From an uncultured Flaviramulus sp. (lineage in GTDB: Bacteria; Bacteroidota; Bacteroidia; Flavobacteriales; Flavobacteriaceae): a DNA stretch of 64,000 nt. A program made the position numbers and the translations under genes. This document shows positions 27,092 to 37,041 of this stretch, one piece after another. Under the pieces are notes generated by a model, which was given only the letters and a program-made list of their open reading frames with translations, was not told where the DNA came from and made no database searches. Numbering within the stretch: the stretch's first letter is position 1; each line of letters begins with the position of its first letter. The stretch covers positions 248,001-312,000 of the forward strand of contig CANMUP010000004.1 of the NCBI GenBank assembly GCA_947501105.1. The letters are read 5' to 3'.

Positions 27092-27313
27092 CAAAACAAG
27101 TTAGTTTTAAAGTTCTTTAGTTTGCTTTTACCATATATTAATTATTTCTTAACAGAATGCTTAAATTTCTTAGATTTAATAATCAATATCTACTCTATTT
27201 GTTCTATTTGTTTCAACTTATTAAAGCCAAAGACTTTAACTGTTCTGTAAGAAAATCTATTCGTTATATTTATTATATTGCGCTCGACTAACTCAAATAA
27301 ACTACAATAAATC

Positions 27314-29542
27314 ATGCGTTCTATTTTATTCCTATTTTTAGCTCTCTTTTCATTTTCAGCCTTATACGCCCAAAATCAACCTTGGCAAGGTAAATTTGAA
27401 CCTATTGATAATATGATAGCACCTCCAAACGCTTATCGTGCTGCAAGTGGTGCACCAGGAAAAGCATATTGGCAGCAACGTGCAGACTATAAAATAAAAG
27501 CTGTTTTAGATGAAGCTAACAATACACTATCTGGCGAAGAAACCATAACATACTATAATAATTCTCCAGATGATTTAAGTTATTTATGGATTCAGCTTGA
27601 ACAAAATGTAAATAAAAAAGAAAATGAAGATTTTGGCGACATAAATAATAGTATTAGAGAAGGCATAAGTACAAGACAAATGCAATTTCTTACTAGAGCT
27701 ATCGATTTTCCTGCGGGCTATTCTATTAAATATATAAAAGATGCCAACGGAAATTCTATAAAATCATTGGTTAATAATACTATGATGAAAGTATTGCTTA
27801 ATGAGCCATTAAAATCTGGCACTTCGATGAGCTTCTCTATAGCTTGGTCATACCCAATTACCGACCGTAGTATGTATTTATTGTCTAGAGAAGGTTATGA
27901 ATATTTCCCTGAAGATGATAATACGGTTTACTTAATTGCACATTGGTTTCCTAGAATGGCAGTTTATAATGATACTGAAGGTTGGCAAAACCAACAATTT
28001 CAAAAGCTCGGTGAATTTGCTTTAGAATTTGGTGATTATGAGGTTGAAATTTCTGTTCCTGAAGATCATATTGTTGCATCTACAGGAAGTCTTCTAAATA
28101 GCGATGCCGTATTAACAAAAACGCAACGTAAAAGAATGAATGAAGCTAGTAAGTCGTTCGATAAACCTGTAATGATTATTACAAAAGAAGAAGCAGTAGT
28201 TAACGAAAAAACAAAATCAAAAAAACTAAAAACTTGGAAATATAGTGCTACAAATGTTAGAGATTTTGCATTTGCATCGTCTCGAAAATTTATGTGGGAT
28301 GCACAAGCTGTAAAATTGCCAACTAATACTGTAATGGCAATGTCTTTTTATCCAAAAGAAGGATTACCTGTATGGCAAGGAGAATCTACAAAAGCTATTA
28401 TGCATGCGCTTGAAGTGTATTCTGAAGCTACGTTTGATTATCCGTATCCTGTATGTATTTCGGTAAACACATCGAATATTGGAATGGAATTCCCAATGAT
28501 TAGTTTTAATGGTGGGCGACCAAAAAATGGTAAAATAAGTGATGGTGCAAAACAAGGTATGATTGGAACCATTATACATGAAGTTGGACATAATTGGTTT
28601 CCTATGATTGTGAGTTCAGACGAACGTAAATGGATGTGGATGGACGAAGGCCTAAATACTTTTCTACACCAACGTACAGTTGCCGAGCGTTACCCAAATT
28701 TCAACAGTACTACACCTAAAAGTATTGTGCCGTTTATGAGTGGAGATAAAAATATTTTACGCCCAATAATGACAACTTCAGATAATGAATTAATGAGTCA
28801 ATTTGGAGCTAATTTCTATCTAAAACCAACTGTTGGACTACAAATGCTACGGAACTCAATTATTGGTAAAGAACTCTTCGATCAAGCTTTTAAAGAATAT
28901 GCAAATCGTTGGAAATACAAACATCCAAATCCAGCAGATTTATTTAGAACTCTTGAAGATGCCACTGCAACTGATTTAGATTGGTTTTACAGAGGTTGGT
29001 TTTTTACAACCGATAATGTAGATATGGAATTAGCCAATGTAAAATGGTTTAAGGTTTTTGAAGAAGACACCAATATTGAAGATCAAAAGAAAAAATCTCA
29101 ATTTAAAATTGAAGGCGAAAATTCTAGCGCAAAAGCAAAAGATTTTTCTAGCGGTCCAGAAGTTATTAATATGAATGCAACACCTGATACTGCTTATGGT
29201 CAGTTTTTATCTAGAATTGATGAAGCCGAAGTTAAAAAACATGTGTCTGGTAAAAACATTTACGAAGTAACTATAAAAAATAAAGGTGGATTAGTTATGC
29301 CTGTTACTATTGAATGGGTTTATACTGATGGCACTAAAGACATCGATAAATTACCAGCTCAAATATGGCGCAGAAACGAGTACGAAGCAAAACACACTTT
29401 TATAAAAGAAAAAGAAGTTACAGAAGTAAATCTTGATCCTAATTTTGAGTTTGCCGATGTAGACACAAAAAATAATAGTTTTCCTAAAGTTGAAACACCA
29501 TCAGAGTTTGATGAGTTTAAAAACAAAACGTTAGGGAACTAG
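27314..29542 (+). CDS. Secreted M1-family metallopeptidase
   Basis: A 742-residue protein with signal peptide (MRSILFLFLALFSFSALYAQ). The N-terminal beta-domain is followed by the gluzincin site H422-E-V-G-H426 with the third zinc ligand E445 after exactly 18 residues (DEGLN). A GMEFPM motif upstream corresponds to the GAMEN-type exopeptidase segment in altered form. It is likely a periplasmic or surface aminopeptidase. Length fits this flavobacterial subgroup. The following gene is 27 bases away. Confidence 0.9.
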   Translation: MRSILFLFLALFSFSALYAQNQPWQGKFEPIDNMIAPPNAYRAASGAPGKAYWQQRADYKIKAVLDEANNTLSGEETITYYNNSPDDLSYLWIQLEQNVNKKENEDFGDINNSIREGISTRQMQFLTRAIDFPAGYSIKYIKDANGNSIKSLVNNTMMKVLLNEPLKSGTSMSFSIAWSYPITDRSMYLLSREGYEYFPEDDNTVYLIAHWFPRMAVYNDTEGWQNQQFQKLGEFALEFGDYEVEISVPEDHIVASTGSLLNSDAVLTKTQRKRMNEASKSFDKPVMIITKEEAVVNEKTKSKKLKTWKYSATNVRDFAFASSRKFMWDAQAVKLPTNTVMAMSFYPKEGLPVWQGESTKAIMHALEVYSEATFDYPYPVCISVNTSNIGMEFPMISFNGGRPKNGKISDGAKQGMIGTIIHEVGHNWFPMIVSSDERKWMWMDEGLNTFLHQRTVAERYPNFNSTTPKSIVPFMSGDKNILRPIMTTSDNELMSQFGANFYLKPTVGLQMLRNSIIGKELFDQAFKEYANRWKYKHPNPADLFRTLEDATATDLDWFYRGWFFTTDNVDMELANVKWFKVFEEDTNIEDQKKKSQFKIEGENSSAKAKDFSSGPEVINMNATPDTAYGQFLSRIDEAEVKKHVSGKNIYEVTIKNKGGLVMPVTIEWVYTDGTKDIDKLPAQIWRRNEYEAKHTFIKEKEVTEVNLDPNFEFADVDTKNNSFPKVETPSEFDEFKNKTLGN

Positions 29543-29569
29543 TTTTAATTCTTAAGATATCTAGCTCAA

Positions 29570-30187
29570 GTGAATTTTAGCAAATACATATTAACATTTT
29601 TTATTTGTATTAGTTTTTTTTGGCAATTAGAAAGTCAGGCAAAAAAAACGGAGTTTAATATTTTATTTATTGGCAACAGCCTAACCTATACTAACAATTT
29701 GCCATTATTAGTAAAAAAACAGGCAAAAAAACATGGTATTGTTATAACCACCAAAATGATTGCTAAACCCAATTACGCTATTTCTGACCACTGGCACGAG
29801 GGTGATGTACAAAAATTGATTGCAAGTAAAACATTTGATTTTGTAGTTATTCAACAAGGTCCATCATCGCAACAAGATGGCAAACAATTACTTGTTGAGT
29901 ATGGAAAAAAATATAATATACTCTGTAAAAATAGCAATGCCAAACTCGTCTATTTTATGGTTTGGCCACCAATAAATCACCCAGAAAGGTTTGAAGGCGT
30001 AATAAATAACCATCAATACGCTGCAAAAATTAATAATGCCATATTATGTCCTGTTGGTGAAGTTTGGAAAAAACATTTTAAAACCACAAGCAATTATGAT
30101 TATTATGGTCCTGATGGTTTTCATCCTTCTAAAAAAGGTAGCGAAACGGCGGCCAAAATTATTGTGGAGTATTTGTTTCCTAAATGA
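29570..30187 (+). CDS. Secreted SGNH/GDSL-type hydrolase (GTG start)
   Basis: A 205-residue exported protein (signal segment about 6-24). SGNH features: nucleophile S37 in FIGNSLTY, a central block with FVVIQQGPSS, and the C-terminal D182-xx-H185 dyad in GPDGFHPS. Enzymes of this fold remove acyl groups from sugars or lipids; substrate unknown. GTG at 29570 is the only plausible start, because an in-frame stop lies 24 bases upstream. It may be co-transcribed with the M1 peptidase. Confidence 0.8.
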   Translation: MNFSKYILTFFICISFFWQLESQAKKTEFNILFIGNSLTYTNNLPLLVKKQAKKHGIVITTKMIAKPNYAISDHWHEGDVQKLIASKTFDFVVIQQGPSSQQDGKQLLVEYGKKYNILCKNSNAKLVYFMVWPPINHPERFEGVINNHQYAAKINNAILCPVGEVWKKHFKTTSNYDYYGPDGFHPSKKGSETAAKIIVEYLFPK

Positions 30188-30310
30188 ATTTTAAAACCTC
30201 AATCTAACACTTGACTTTGTTAAAAAAAATGTCGAAGTTCGTTTAAAGGCTTATATTAAACATTAAAATGGATTCATATTCTAGAATTGTAGCCAATTAG
30301 AAAAAATCAC

Positions 30311-31042
30311 ATGAAGAAGATTACATTATTATTGTTTGCTATTTGTTCACTAAATGCAATCGGACAGAAAAAACTAAAAATTGAAATTGATAACCCTGAA
30401 CCTAGAGTTGGACAAAGCATAACTTTTTCAATTAATGTTGACTTTCTAACTGACTACTTCAAAAAGGAATTAGGAAAGAATGTTGATTTTACTCGATCTA
30501 CTTCAATTTTTGGAATGCAATCAGATGATTTTGAAAGAGTAATTATTTTCAAAAAAGCAAAAAAATATAAAATTGGGCCTTTTGATTTTGAGTTTAATGG
30601 TAAGAAATACTCAACTGAAACTATTGAAGTAAATGTTCTGCCAAAATTACCAATGGAAAATGGAGTATGGTTAAGAATAACTGAATCTGAAGGCCAAAAA
30701 TATCTCATTCTTGAACAATTGATAAGTAACGAATCAAATAAAACAGATAATGGAAATGGTGGTTATTCCCATACTATTGGCGGAGTTAAACCTAAAGGAA
30801 AAGAATTCGCTGAATTAAATGAGGAATTAACAAAAGGAGTTGAATTGAGCAATTACAGCTCTGCTTCAAACACTTTGACTCCTGAAGATGCTGGGCTTTT
30901 TGATGTTGGGTTTTCATATTCAATAAAGAAATATAAAATAAAATTTGATGAAAGTTTTAATGGCGAATATTTAATATCGGAAAAGGACTTTAAAAATTTA
31001 CCTAACGTATTCGATATTGGAAAAATAAAAGTGGAAAAATAA
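30311..31042 (+). CDS. Secreted protein of unknown function, weakly BatD-like
   Basis: A 243-residue protein with signal peptide (MKKITLLLFAICSLNAIGQ). Residues 20-115 look like an immunoglobulin-type beta domain (IDNPEPRVGQSITFSINV, YKIGPFDFEFNGKKYS) as in BatD/oxygen-tolerance proteins, but no membrane helix follows. The assignment is tentative. Its leader resembles that of the gene at 41886, and both have cassette-like flanks. Confidence 0.55.
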   Translation: MKKITLLLFAICSLNAIGQKKLKIEIDNPEPRVGQSITFSINVDFLTDYFKKELGKNVDFTRSTSIFGMQSDDFERVIIFKKAKKYKIGPFDFEFNGKKYSTETIEVNVLPKLPMENGVWLRITESEGQKYLILEQLISNESNKTDNGNGGYSHTIGGVKPKGKEFAELNEELTKGVELSNYSSASNTLTPEDAGLFDVGFSYSIKKYKIKFDESFNGEYLISEKDFKNLPNVFDIGKIKVEK

Positions 31043-31252
31043 CTAGCTACAACACTGTATAAAATTAACTACTAGTTCAAGCCTACTTACAAAAATCTCA
31101 CGAATTTTCTATTCAGTTTATATTTGCCAAATTAGTTACTTAAACCACGCAATTAATCTTATACAAACACGTTAAACGAACTTCAACTATCAAGAAAATG
31201 TTGTTTTCAAAACAGGTTGTACATTACTTAACAATTCGTAATGACAAAATTT
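31043..31252. other. Cassette-like non-coding tail after the 30311 gene
   Basis: About 200 bases with no ORF. It opens with CTACAACACTGTATAA and later has CTTATACAAACACGTT, loosely complementary ends. I recall similar tails after single small genes in many Bacteroidota genomes, but cannot verify copies. Confidence 0.35.
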
Positions 31253-33766
31253 CTAAAAATGAAATCCAAAAGTACCTGTAACACCAAACTTACGTACATC
31301 TGGATATAGCACTTTGTCCTTATAATTTCCTCTAAAATTAAAGTCGATTCTAAAGATTTTAAAGATATTACCAACTCCCAAGCTATACTCGTAATATGGT
31401 TTATTGTTTGGTGCAGCAAGTAAAATACTGTTTGGGTTATTTGTTGTATTTAAATCTATATTTTCTTGCGAAATTTCTCCCCAAACTCCACGAATACTTA
31501 CTATTTCTCGCAAATTTAATTTACGTAAAAATGGAATTCTTGAAAAGAAGCGCCCATTAAAATTATGCTCCAAATGAAACGACACATAAGTATCACTCAC
31601 AAACTCGTAAAAATCTAACTGTGAAAACGTATTATATATTGAAAAATACGATTGATTCCCTGGAATAACGCTTAATAAACCTAAAGGCACTTCTCCAAAT
31701 GTTTTACCAGCTTCAATAGTAGTATTCAACCTTCCAAAACCTCCTACTTGCCATGGTTGTAAGTAAGACAATTGTAGCTTGGTATAATCGAAATCGCTAT
31801 TTAACATACTTTTATCTCCTCGACTTATTTGAGCAAAAATACGTGCAAAATCATCATTTGCCGTACGTCGCTCTACACCAAAACCTGTCATTTTTCGTTT
31901 TGGGAAATAGGACACTGATAGTGATGTTTCAAATTGTTTTATTTCAGATGAAAAACCTGTTGGAGAATCTGCATCAACATAATCCAAACTAAAGGTTGGT
32001 GATGCCGACTCTAAAGTCCGGTAATTACTTCCTAACCTAAAAATAAGATTTCTTACAGGCTCTAATTCAACTGCTAAACTTGTTAAGTTTATTGAAGTTA
32101 ATTTATCATTCGCACCTGTACCCACAACCGATGAGGATGCTAAACTACGCCCTAAAACATCTGTACTTGTTGTCAAACTTGCTCCTATTTGCTCTACATC
32201 TCGCCTGTTCCCTCCAGAAACAATCAATCTATTTTTTTTATCTATTAACCATTTTCCAGAAATACCGTATTTAAATTTATCATCTCTAAAGCCATAAGCT
32301 AAAAAGCCTTCTAATCGCCACAAATCGTTTCTGCCAAAATAAGTTCTCCCTCCTGTACGTAAACGCAATCCTTCAACTTCGTTAAACCCAAAGGTTGAAA
32401 AAATGGGTCCGTAATCTAACGGCAACGAATTAAATTCAACGTAACCAGATGATAAGATACTACCCAAATTGTAAAGACGCTTAAACTTTTTTACAGTTTT
32501 TAAAGTGTCTAACATTTTATAGACCCCTTTTTCATCTTTATTTAATTCTTCTAGTCGATTTTCTGCCCAAAAGGCATCGCCCCTATCGTAAACATCTTTA
32601 TCATAATTATAAACTTCTTCATCATAGAATTTTTTATCCTTAACTTCATCAAACTTGTAATTATTATATAAGGTCGTTCGTTTACCATAAACGCCTCTCG
32701 ATTTTTCTTTTTTACTTAATGCAAAATCAGACATCATATAATCACGTTTCACAAGAAAAAGTGAATCGTTTAAAACTTCAAACTCTTGTTCAATATAAAT
32801 ATCTTTTACCCAGTTTATATTCGCACTCTTTGAAGCTTGCAGGTTAATTTCTTTAATAGCATAAGTTGAATCTGCTACCCAAAAATCACCTTTAAAAGTA
32901 AGTTCGTTTTTCCGTCTAGGATAGTAAATAATATTATAACACCATTTATTGTCTATAAAAGCGCTATCAGAAAGCACATAATTATAGGTGCTAATTCCTG
33001 TTTTTGAAAGCGGACTCACAAAGCTTTTATCGAAAAACTTTAGATAATTATCGTATACATTATAATCAGAATACAAATCGTCAACAAAATCAATCACTAC
33101 TTGATTATCGCTAAAACCAGAGTTTTTATTCCCTTTTAAAACTTCTTTTGTTTTGTTGATTACATTGTCGCCATAAACTGTTGATACGGCTTCGTTAATA
33201 AACATTGGCAAATACGTTTTACCAGTAACACGGGAGGTATCTACTTCGTTAAAAACAAATTCCATACCTCTAAATAGTTTACTTTTAATAAGTGCACTAT
33301 CAATAGTATTAATATCGAATTCTACTTTTTCGTACTTATCGTATTCATATTGTTTATAAAGATTTAGCCCGTTTCTTCGTTTGTGTTCCCAAATTTTACG
33401 TAGTAAGTCAATAGCAGGATTATTCTTTTTTGATTGTTTTCCTGATACAATAACTACAGCATCTAATTGAGCTGCTTCCTCTTTAAGCGTAAATTTTAAA
33501 TTATAATTTACTTTTTTAGTCAAAGGCACTTCAATGGTTTCGTAACCTATAAAAGAGATGGTTAAAGCATTCCATGTTTCGGAAGATTCTAAATAAAATT
33601 TTCCGTTTTCATCGGTTATTACTCCTTCAGTAGAGCCTTTAAATATAACATTAGCAAACGATATGGGTTGATTTCCCTCGTCAAACACATAACCGCTAAC
33701 CTTAGTTTGTGCTATTGCAAAAAACACATTTAGTAGGGAAAGGGCAAAAAGTAGTTTTATCTTCAT
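31253..33766 (-). CDS. DUF5686 outer-membrane protein with carboxypeptidase-regulatory-like domain
   Basis: An 837-residue exported protein. After a signal peptide (MKIKLLFALSLLNVFFAIAQ) there is a CarboxypepD_reg-like domain (about 20-105: GYVFDEGNQPISFANV, ITDENGKFYL, SFIGYETIEVP), then a long DUF5686-type region ending in beta-barrel-like strands and a terminal phenylalanine (GVTGTFGFHF). It is likely an outer-membrane protein of unknown cargo or role. The ATG at 33766 is preferred over a TTG three bases upstream. Confidence 0.82.
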   Translation of the reverse strand: MKIKLLFALSLLNVFFAIAQTKVSGYVFDEGNQPISFANVIFKGSTEGVITDENGKFYLESSETWNALTISFIGYETIEVPLTKKVNYNLKFTLKEEAAQLDAVVIVSGKQSKKNNPAIDLLRKIWEHKRRNGLNLYKQYEYDKYEKVEFDINTIDSALIKSKLFRGMEFVFNEVDTSRVTGKTYLPMFINEAVSTVYGDNVINKTKEVLKGNKNSGFSDNQVVIDFVDDLYSDYNVYDNYLKFFDKSFVSPLSKTGISTYNYVLSDSAFIDNKWCYNIIYYPRRKNELTFKGDFWVADSTYAIKEINLQASKSANINWVKDIYIEQEFEVLNDSLFLVKRDYMMSDFALSKKEKSRGVYGKRTTLYNNYKFDEVKDKKFYDEEVYNYDKDVYDRGDAFWAENRLEELNKDEKGVYKMLDTLKTVKKFKRLYNLGSILSSGYVEFNSLPLDYGPIFSTFGFNEVEGLRLRTGGRTYFGRNDLWRLEGFLAYGFRDDKFKYGISGKWLIDKKNRLIVSGGNRRDVEQIGASLTTSTDVLGRSLASSSVVGTGANDKLTSINLTSLAVELEPVRNLIFRLGSNYRTLESASPTFSLDYVDADSPTGFSSEIKQFETSLSVSYFPKRKMTGFGVERRTANDDFARIFAQISRGDKSMLNSDFDYTKLQLSYLQPWQVGGFGRLNTTIEAGKTFGEVPLGLLSVIPGNQSYFSIYNTFSQLDFYEFVSDTYVSFHLEHNFNGRFFSRIPFLRKLNLREIVSIRGVWGEISQENIDLNTTNNPNSILLAAPNNKPYYEYSLGVGNIFKIFRIDFNFRGNYKDKVLYPDVRKFGVTGTFGFHF

Positions 33767-33795
33767 CAAAAGACTTTAATTATTTTTTATAAAGA

Positions 33796-33803
33796 CAAAT
33801 ATA
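33796..33803 (-). promoter_or_regulatory. -7 element for the DUF5686 gene
   Basis: TATATTTG on the minus strand fits TAnnTTTG, 30 bases before the start codon. No convincing -33 TTG was found. Confidence 0.4.
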
Positions 33804-33916
33804 ATTTGCCTTTGGTTGCATGAAATTGAAAAATATAGTTTGAATCCATTTCATAATACAAAAAACTTCATCAACAATCGTGCTAATGAAGTTTATATAA
33901 CGCAAAAAATTGTAAT

Positions 33917-34894
33917 TTATTTATATAAAACTTTTTTTACTGCTTTAATCACATCGTTTCTGTTAGGCAACCATTCTGCCAGTAAAACTGGAGAGTATGG
34001 TGCAGGCGTATCGGCTGTGTTTATTTTTACAATTGGTGCATCTAAATAATCGAATGCTTCAGATTGTACTAAATAAGTAATTTCTGTTGCAACATTTCCA
34101 AAAGGCCATGCTTCTTCTAAAACTACCAATCGATTTGTTTTCTTCACAGACTCTACAATAGCTTTTCTATCCATCGGGCGCACAGTACGCAAATCTATAA
34201 TTTCACAGGAAATTCCTTCTTTTTCAAGTTCATCAGCAGCAGCAAAAGCTTCTTTTATTATTTTTCCAAAAGATACAATAGTAACGTCGGTTCCTTCACG
34301 CTTTATATCAGCAACACCTATGGGCAAAATGTATTCTCCTTCTGGCACTTCGCCTTTATCACCATACATTTGCTCACTTTCCATAAAAATCACTGGATCA
34401 TCATCTCTAATAGCTGCTTTTAATAAGCCTTTTGCATCATAAGGATTAGATGGTACTACTACTTTTAAACCTGGAGTATTTGCAAACCAGTTTTCAAAAG
34501 CTTGTGAGTGAGTAGCTCCTAATTGGCCAGCAGAAGCTGTAGGCCCACGAAATACTATTGGGCATTTAAATTGCCCGCCAGACATTTGTCTAATTTTTGC
34601 TGCGTTATTTATAATTTGATCAATTCCAACTAAAGAGAAGTTAAAGGTCATATACTCTACAATAGGTCTATTACCTGTCATGGTAGATCCAATGGCAATT
34701 CCAGCAAAACCAAGCTCTGCTATAGGTGTATCTATAACACGTTTTGCACCAAATTCATCTAACATCCCTTTTGAAGCTTTGTAGGCTCCGTTGTATTCAG
34801 CTACTTCTTCACCCATTAAATAAATGCTTTCATCTCTACGCATTTCTTCGCTCATAGCTTCACAAATAGCCTCTCTAAATTGAATTGTCTTCAT
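33917..34894 (-). CDS. pdhB: Pyruvate dehydrogenase E1 component, beta subunit
   Basis: A 325-residue transketolase-family beta subunit: REAICEAMSEEM start, EYMTFNFSLVGIDQIINNAAK, the GPTASAGQLGATHSQ segment and the C-terminal swivel domain (EGISCEIIDLRTVRPMD). It forms the heterotetrameric E1 that decarboxylates pyruvate with ThDP. No alpha subunit or E2 gene is adjacent. The start at 34894 (MKTIQFREAI) is chosen over 34930, since a good -7 element lies between the two. Confidence 0.92.
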   Translation of the reverse strand: MKTIQFREAICEAMSEEMRRDESIYLMGEEVAEYNGAYKASKGMLDEFGAKRVIDTPIAELGFAGIAIGSTMTGNRPIVEYMTFNFSLVGIDQIINNAAKIRQMSGGQFKCPIVFRGPTASAGQLGATHSQAFENWFANTPGLKVVVPSNPYDAKGLLKAAIRDDDPVIFMESEQMYGDKGEVPEGEYILPIGVADIKREGTDVTIVSFGKIIKEAFAAADELEKEGISCEIIDLRTVRPMDRKAIVESVKKTNRLVVLEEAWPFGNVATEITYLVQSEAFDYLDAPIVKINTADTPAPYSPVLLAEWLPNRNDVIKAVKKVLYK

Positions 34895-34918
34895 TAAATG
34901 TGTTTTTAAATCGAATTG

Positions 34919-34926
34919 CAAAAATA
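34919..34926 (-). promoter_or_regulatory. -7 element of the pdhB promoter
   Basis: TATTTTTG followed by C on the minus strand matches the Bacteroidota TAnnTTTG consensus, 25 bases before the chosen start codon. The -33 region is weak. Confidence 0.5.
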
Positions 34927-35107
34927 ACAATAAATAGAATACTTTGATTAAAAGAATTATTTAAAATTTATTATGCGTGCATAGTAAATATTAGAAATAA
35001 AATAATTAACTTCGTTGCCTAAATTTGAAGTGCTAAATTATAACAAAAACGATAACGTTGTAGTTCTAGGCTTCCCAAACAACTAATCTTAATTTAATTA
35101 CAATAAT

Positions 35108-35854
35108 ATGAAAATTTTAGTGTGTATTAGTCACGTTCCAGACACTACATCAAAAATTAATTTTACAGATGGCGACTCAAAATTTGACACCAATGGTGTT
35201 CAATTTGTAATAAACCCAAATGATGAATTTGGTTTAACCCGTGCCATGTGGTTTAAGGAAAAGCAAGGTGCAAGTGTAGATGTTGTAAATGTTGGTGGTG
35301 CAGAAACCGAGCCTACGCTTCGTAAAGCTTTAGCAATTGGTGCTGATGGTGCCATACGTGTTAACACAGCAGCAATTGATGGATTTCAAGTAGCTAAACA
35401 ATTAGCTAAAGTAGTTCAAGATGGTGGGTATGATTTGGTTATTGCAGGTAGAGAATCTATCGATTACAATGGCGGTATGGTTCCTGGCATGTTAGCTGGT
35501 TTAACTGGCGCTAATTTTGTAAATAACTGTATTAATCTTGATGTCGACGGTACAAATGCAACTGCTACCCGTGAAATTGATGGTGGAAAAGAAACTGTAT
35601 CTACATCGCTACCATTAGTAATTGGTGGGCAAAAAGGATTGGTACAAGAAAGTGATTTACGTATCCCAAATATGAGAGGTATTATGATGGCACGAAAAAA
35701 GCCTTTAACTGTAGTTGAACCTGTTGATGCATCTGCTGAAACTTCGTCAATTAAATTTGAAAAACCTGAGCCAAAAGGCGCAGTAACCTTAGTATCTCCA
35801 GATAACTTAGACGAATTAGTAAACTTACTTCACAACGAAGCGAAAGTGATTTAA
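35108..35854 (+). CDS. etfB: Electron transfer flavoprotein, beta subunit
   Basis: A 248-residue ETF beta subunit carrying AMP and forming the ETF heterodimer that takes electrons from acyl-CoA dehydrogenases. Visible features are the start MKILVCISHVPDT, GADGAIRV, the AGRESIDYNGGMVPGMLA loop and PNMRGIMMARKKPL. Upstream TAAATTTG at 35020 is a possible -7 element. etfA follows after 107 bases that contain two palindromes. Confidence 0.95.
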   Translation: MKILVCISHVPDTTSKINFTDGDSKFDTNGVQFVINPNDEFGLTRAMWFKEKQGASVDVVNVGGAETEPTLRKALAIGADGAIRVNTAAIDGFQVAKQLAKVVQDGGYDLVIAGRESIDYNGGMVPGMLAGLTGANFVNNCINLDVDGTNATATREIDGGKETVSTSLPLVIGGQKGLVQESDLRIPNMRGIMMARKKPLTVVEPVDASAETSSIKFEKPEPKGAVTLVSPDNLDELVNLLHNEAKVI

Positions 35855-35868
35855 TTGAAAATTAAATC

Positions 35869-35890
35869 ATCCCAAACTTGTTTTTGGGAT
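35869..35890 (+). terminator. Hairpin between etfB and etfA
   Basis: ATCCCAAA, CTTGTT, TTTGGGAT followed by CTTTT. It may attenuate transcription into etfA or end some transcripts. Confidence 0.5.
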
Positions 35891-35920
35891 CTTTTGAAGT
35901 AAACGATAAAGATTAATGAG

Positions 35921-35941
35921 ATCCTGAATCAAGTTCAGGAT
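35921..35941. repeat. Palindromic repeat ATCCTGAA-TCAAG-TTCAGGAT
   Basis: A perfect 8-bp stem and 5-base loop. The sequence is a widely seen short palindromic repeat in bacterial intergenic DNA, here between etfB and etfA. Confidence 0.6.
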
Positions 35942-35961
35942 AACAAAAAAAAGAAAAACAC

Positions 35962-36921
35962 ATGTCAGTTTTAGTATATACAGAATCAGAAAAAGGCGCT
36001 TTTAAAAAAGTAGCTTTAGAAGTAGCATCATACGCCAAAGCAGTAGCAAATCAATTAGGGACTACTGTTACAGCAGTTACAATAAATGCCAATGATACTT
36101 CAGAATTAGGAAAATATGGTGTTGATAAAGTTTTAAACGTAAATAACTCACAACTTGATACGTTTAATGCTCAAGCTTATGCTAAAGTTTTAAAACAAGC
36201 AGCAGAAAATGAAAATGCCAAAGTAGTTATAGTTAGCTCAAGTGCAGATAGCAAATATCTTGCGCCTCTTTTAGCTGTTGGTTTAGATGCTGGGTTTGCA
36301 TCAAACGTTGTTGAAGCACCAACAAGCACTTCGCCTTTTACGGTTAAGCGTACTGCTTTTACAAATAAAGCTTTTAACATAACAACAATAGATACCGATG
36401 TTAAATTAGTTGCCGTTTCTAATAATTCTTTCGGATTGGTAGAATCTAGTGGTAACGCTTCTGCGGAAGATTTTTCGCCTTCAATTCCAGAATTTGGTGT
36501 AAACGTACAATCGGTTGATAAAGCAACCGATAAAGTAACTATAGCAGATGCTGAAATTGTGGTTTCTGGTGGTCGTGGATTAAAAGGTCCAGAAAATTGG
36601 GGAATGATTGAGGAGTTAGCAGATGTTTTAGGAGCTGCAACAGCTTGCTCTAAACCTGTTTCAGATTTAGGCTGGAGACCTCATAGCGAGCACGTTGGAC
36701 AAACAGGAAAGCCAGTAGCATCAAACCTTTACATTGCAATTGGTATTTCTGGCGCTATTCAACATTTAGCAGGTATTAATGCTTCAAAAGTAAAAGTGGT
36801 AATTAATACTGATGCTGAAGCACCTTTCTTTAAAGCTGCCGATTATGGTGTTGTAGGTGATGCTTTTGAAGTAGTTCCTCAGCTAATTGAAAAATTAAAA
36901 GCTTTTAAAGCTCAACAATAA
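35962..36921 (+). CDS. etfA: Electron transfer flavoprotein, alpha subunit
   Basis: A 319-residue ETF alpha subunit. The C-terminal FAD-binding domain has the family signature: SGGRGLKGPENW, SKPVSDLGWRPHSEHVGQTG, NLYIAIGISGAIQHLAGI and VINTDAEAPFF. With EtfB it passes electrons to the respiratory chain. Confidence 0.96.
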   Translation: MSVLVYTESEKGAFKKVALEVASYAKAVANQLGTTVTAVTINANDTSELGKYGVDKVLNVNNSQLDTFNAQAYAKVLKQAAENENAKVVIVSSSADSKYLAPLLAVGLDAGFASNVVEAPTSTSPFTVKRTAFTNKAFNITTIDTDVKLVAVSNNSFGLVESSGNASAEDFSPSIPEFGVNVQSVDKATDKVTIADAEIVVSGGRGLKGPENWGMIEELADVLGAATACSKPVSDLGWRPHSEHVGQTGKPVASNLYIAIGISGAIQHLAGINASKVKVVINTDAEAPFFKAADYGVVGDAFEVVPQLIEKLKAFKAQQ

Positions 36922-37041
36922 ATTATTTTTTATAAATTGTATTGTTCCACAGAACTGATTAAATTAGCATTATATCATAATTCTGCCTTAGGCAGTTGGT
37001 TAATTCCTAATTTAAACAGTTCTTTGCGTTTTTTATAAATT

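Noticed and set aside
36940-37000. Terminator after etfA (CTGCC-TTA-GGCAG)
   Set aside because: The stem is five base pairs and no T-run follows on either strand.
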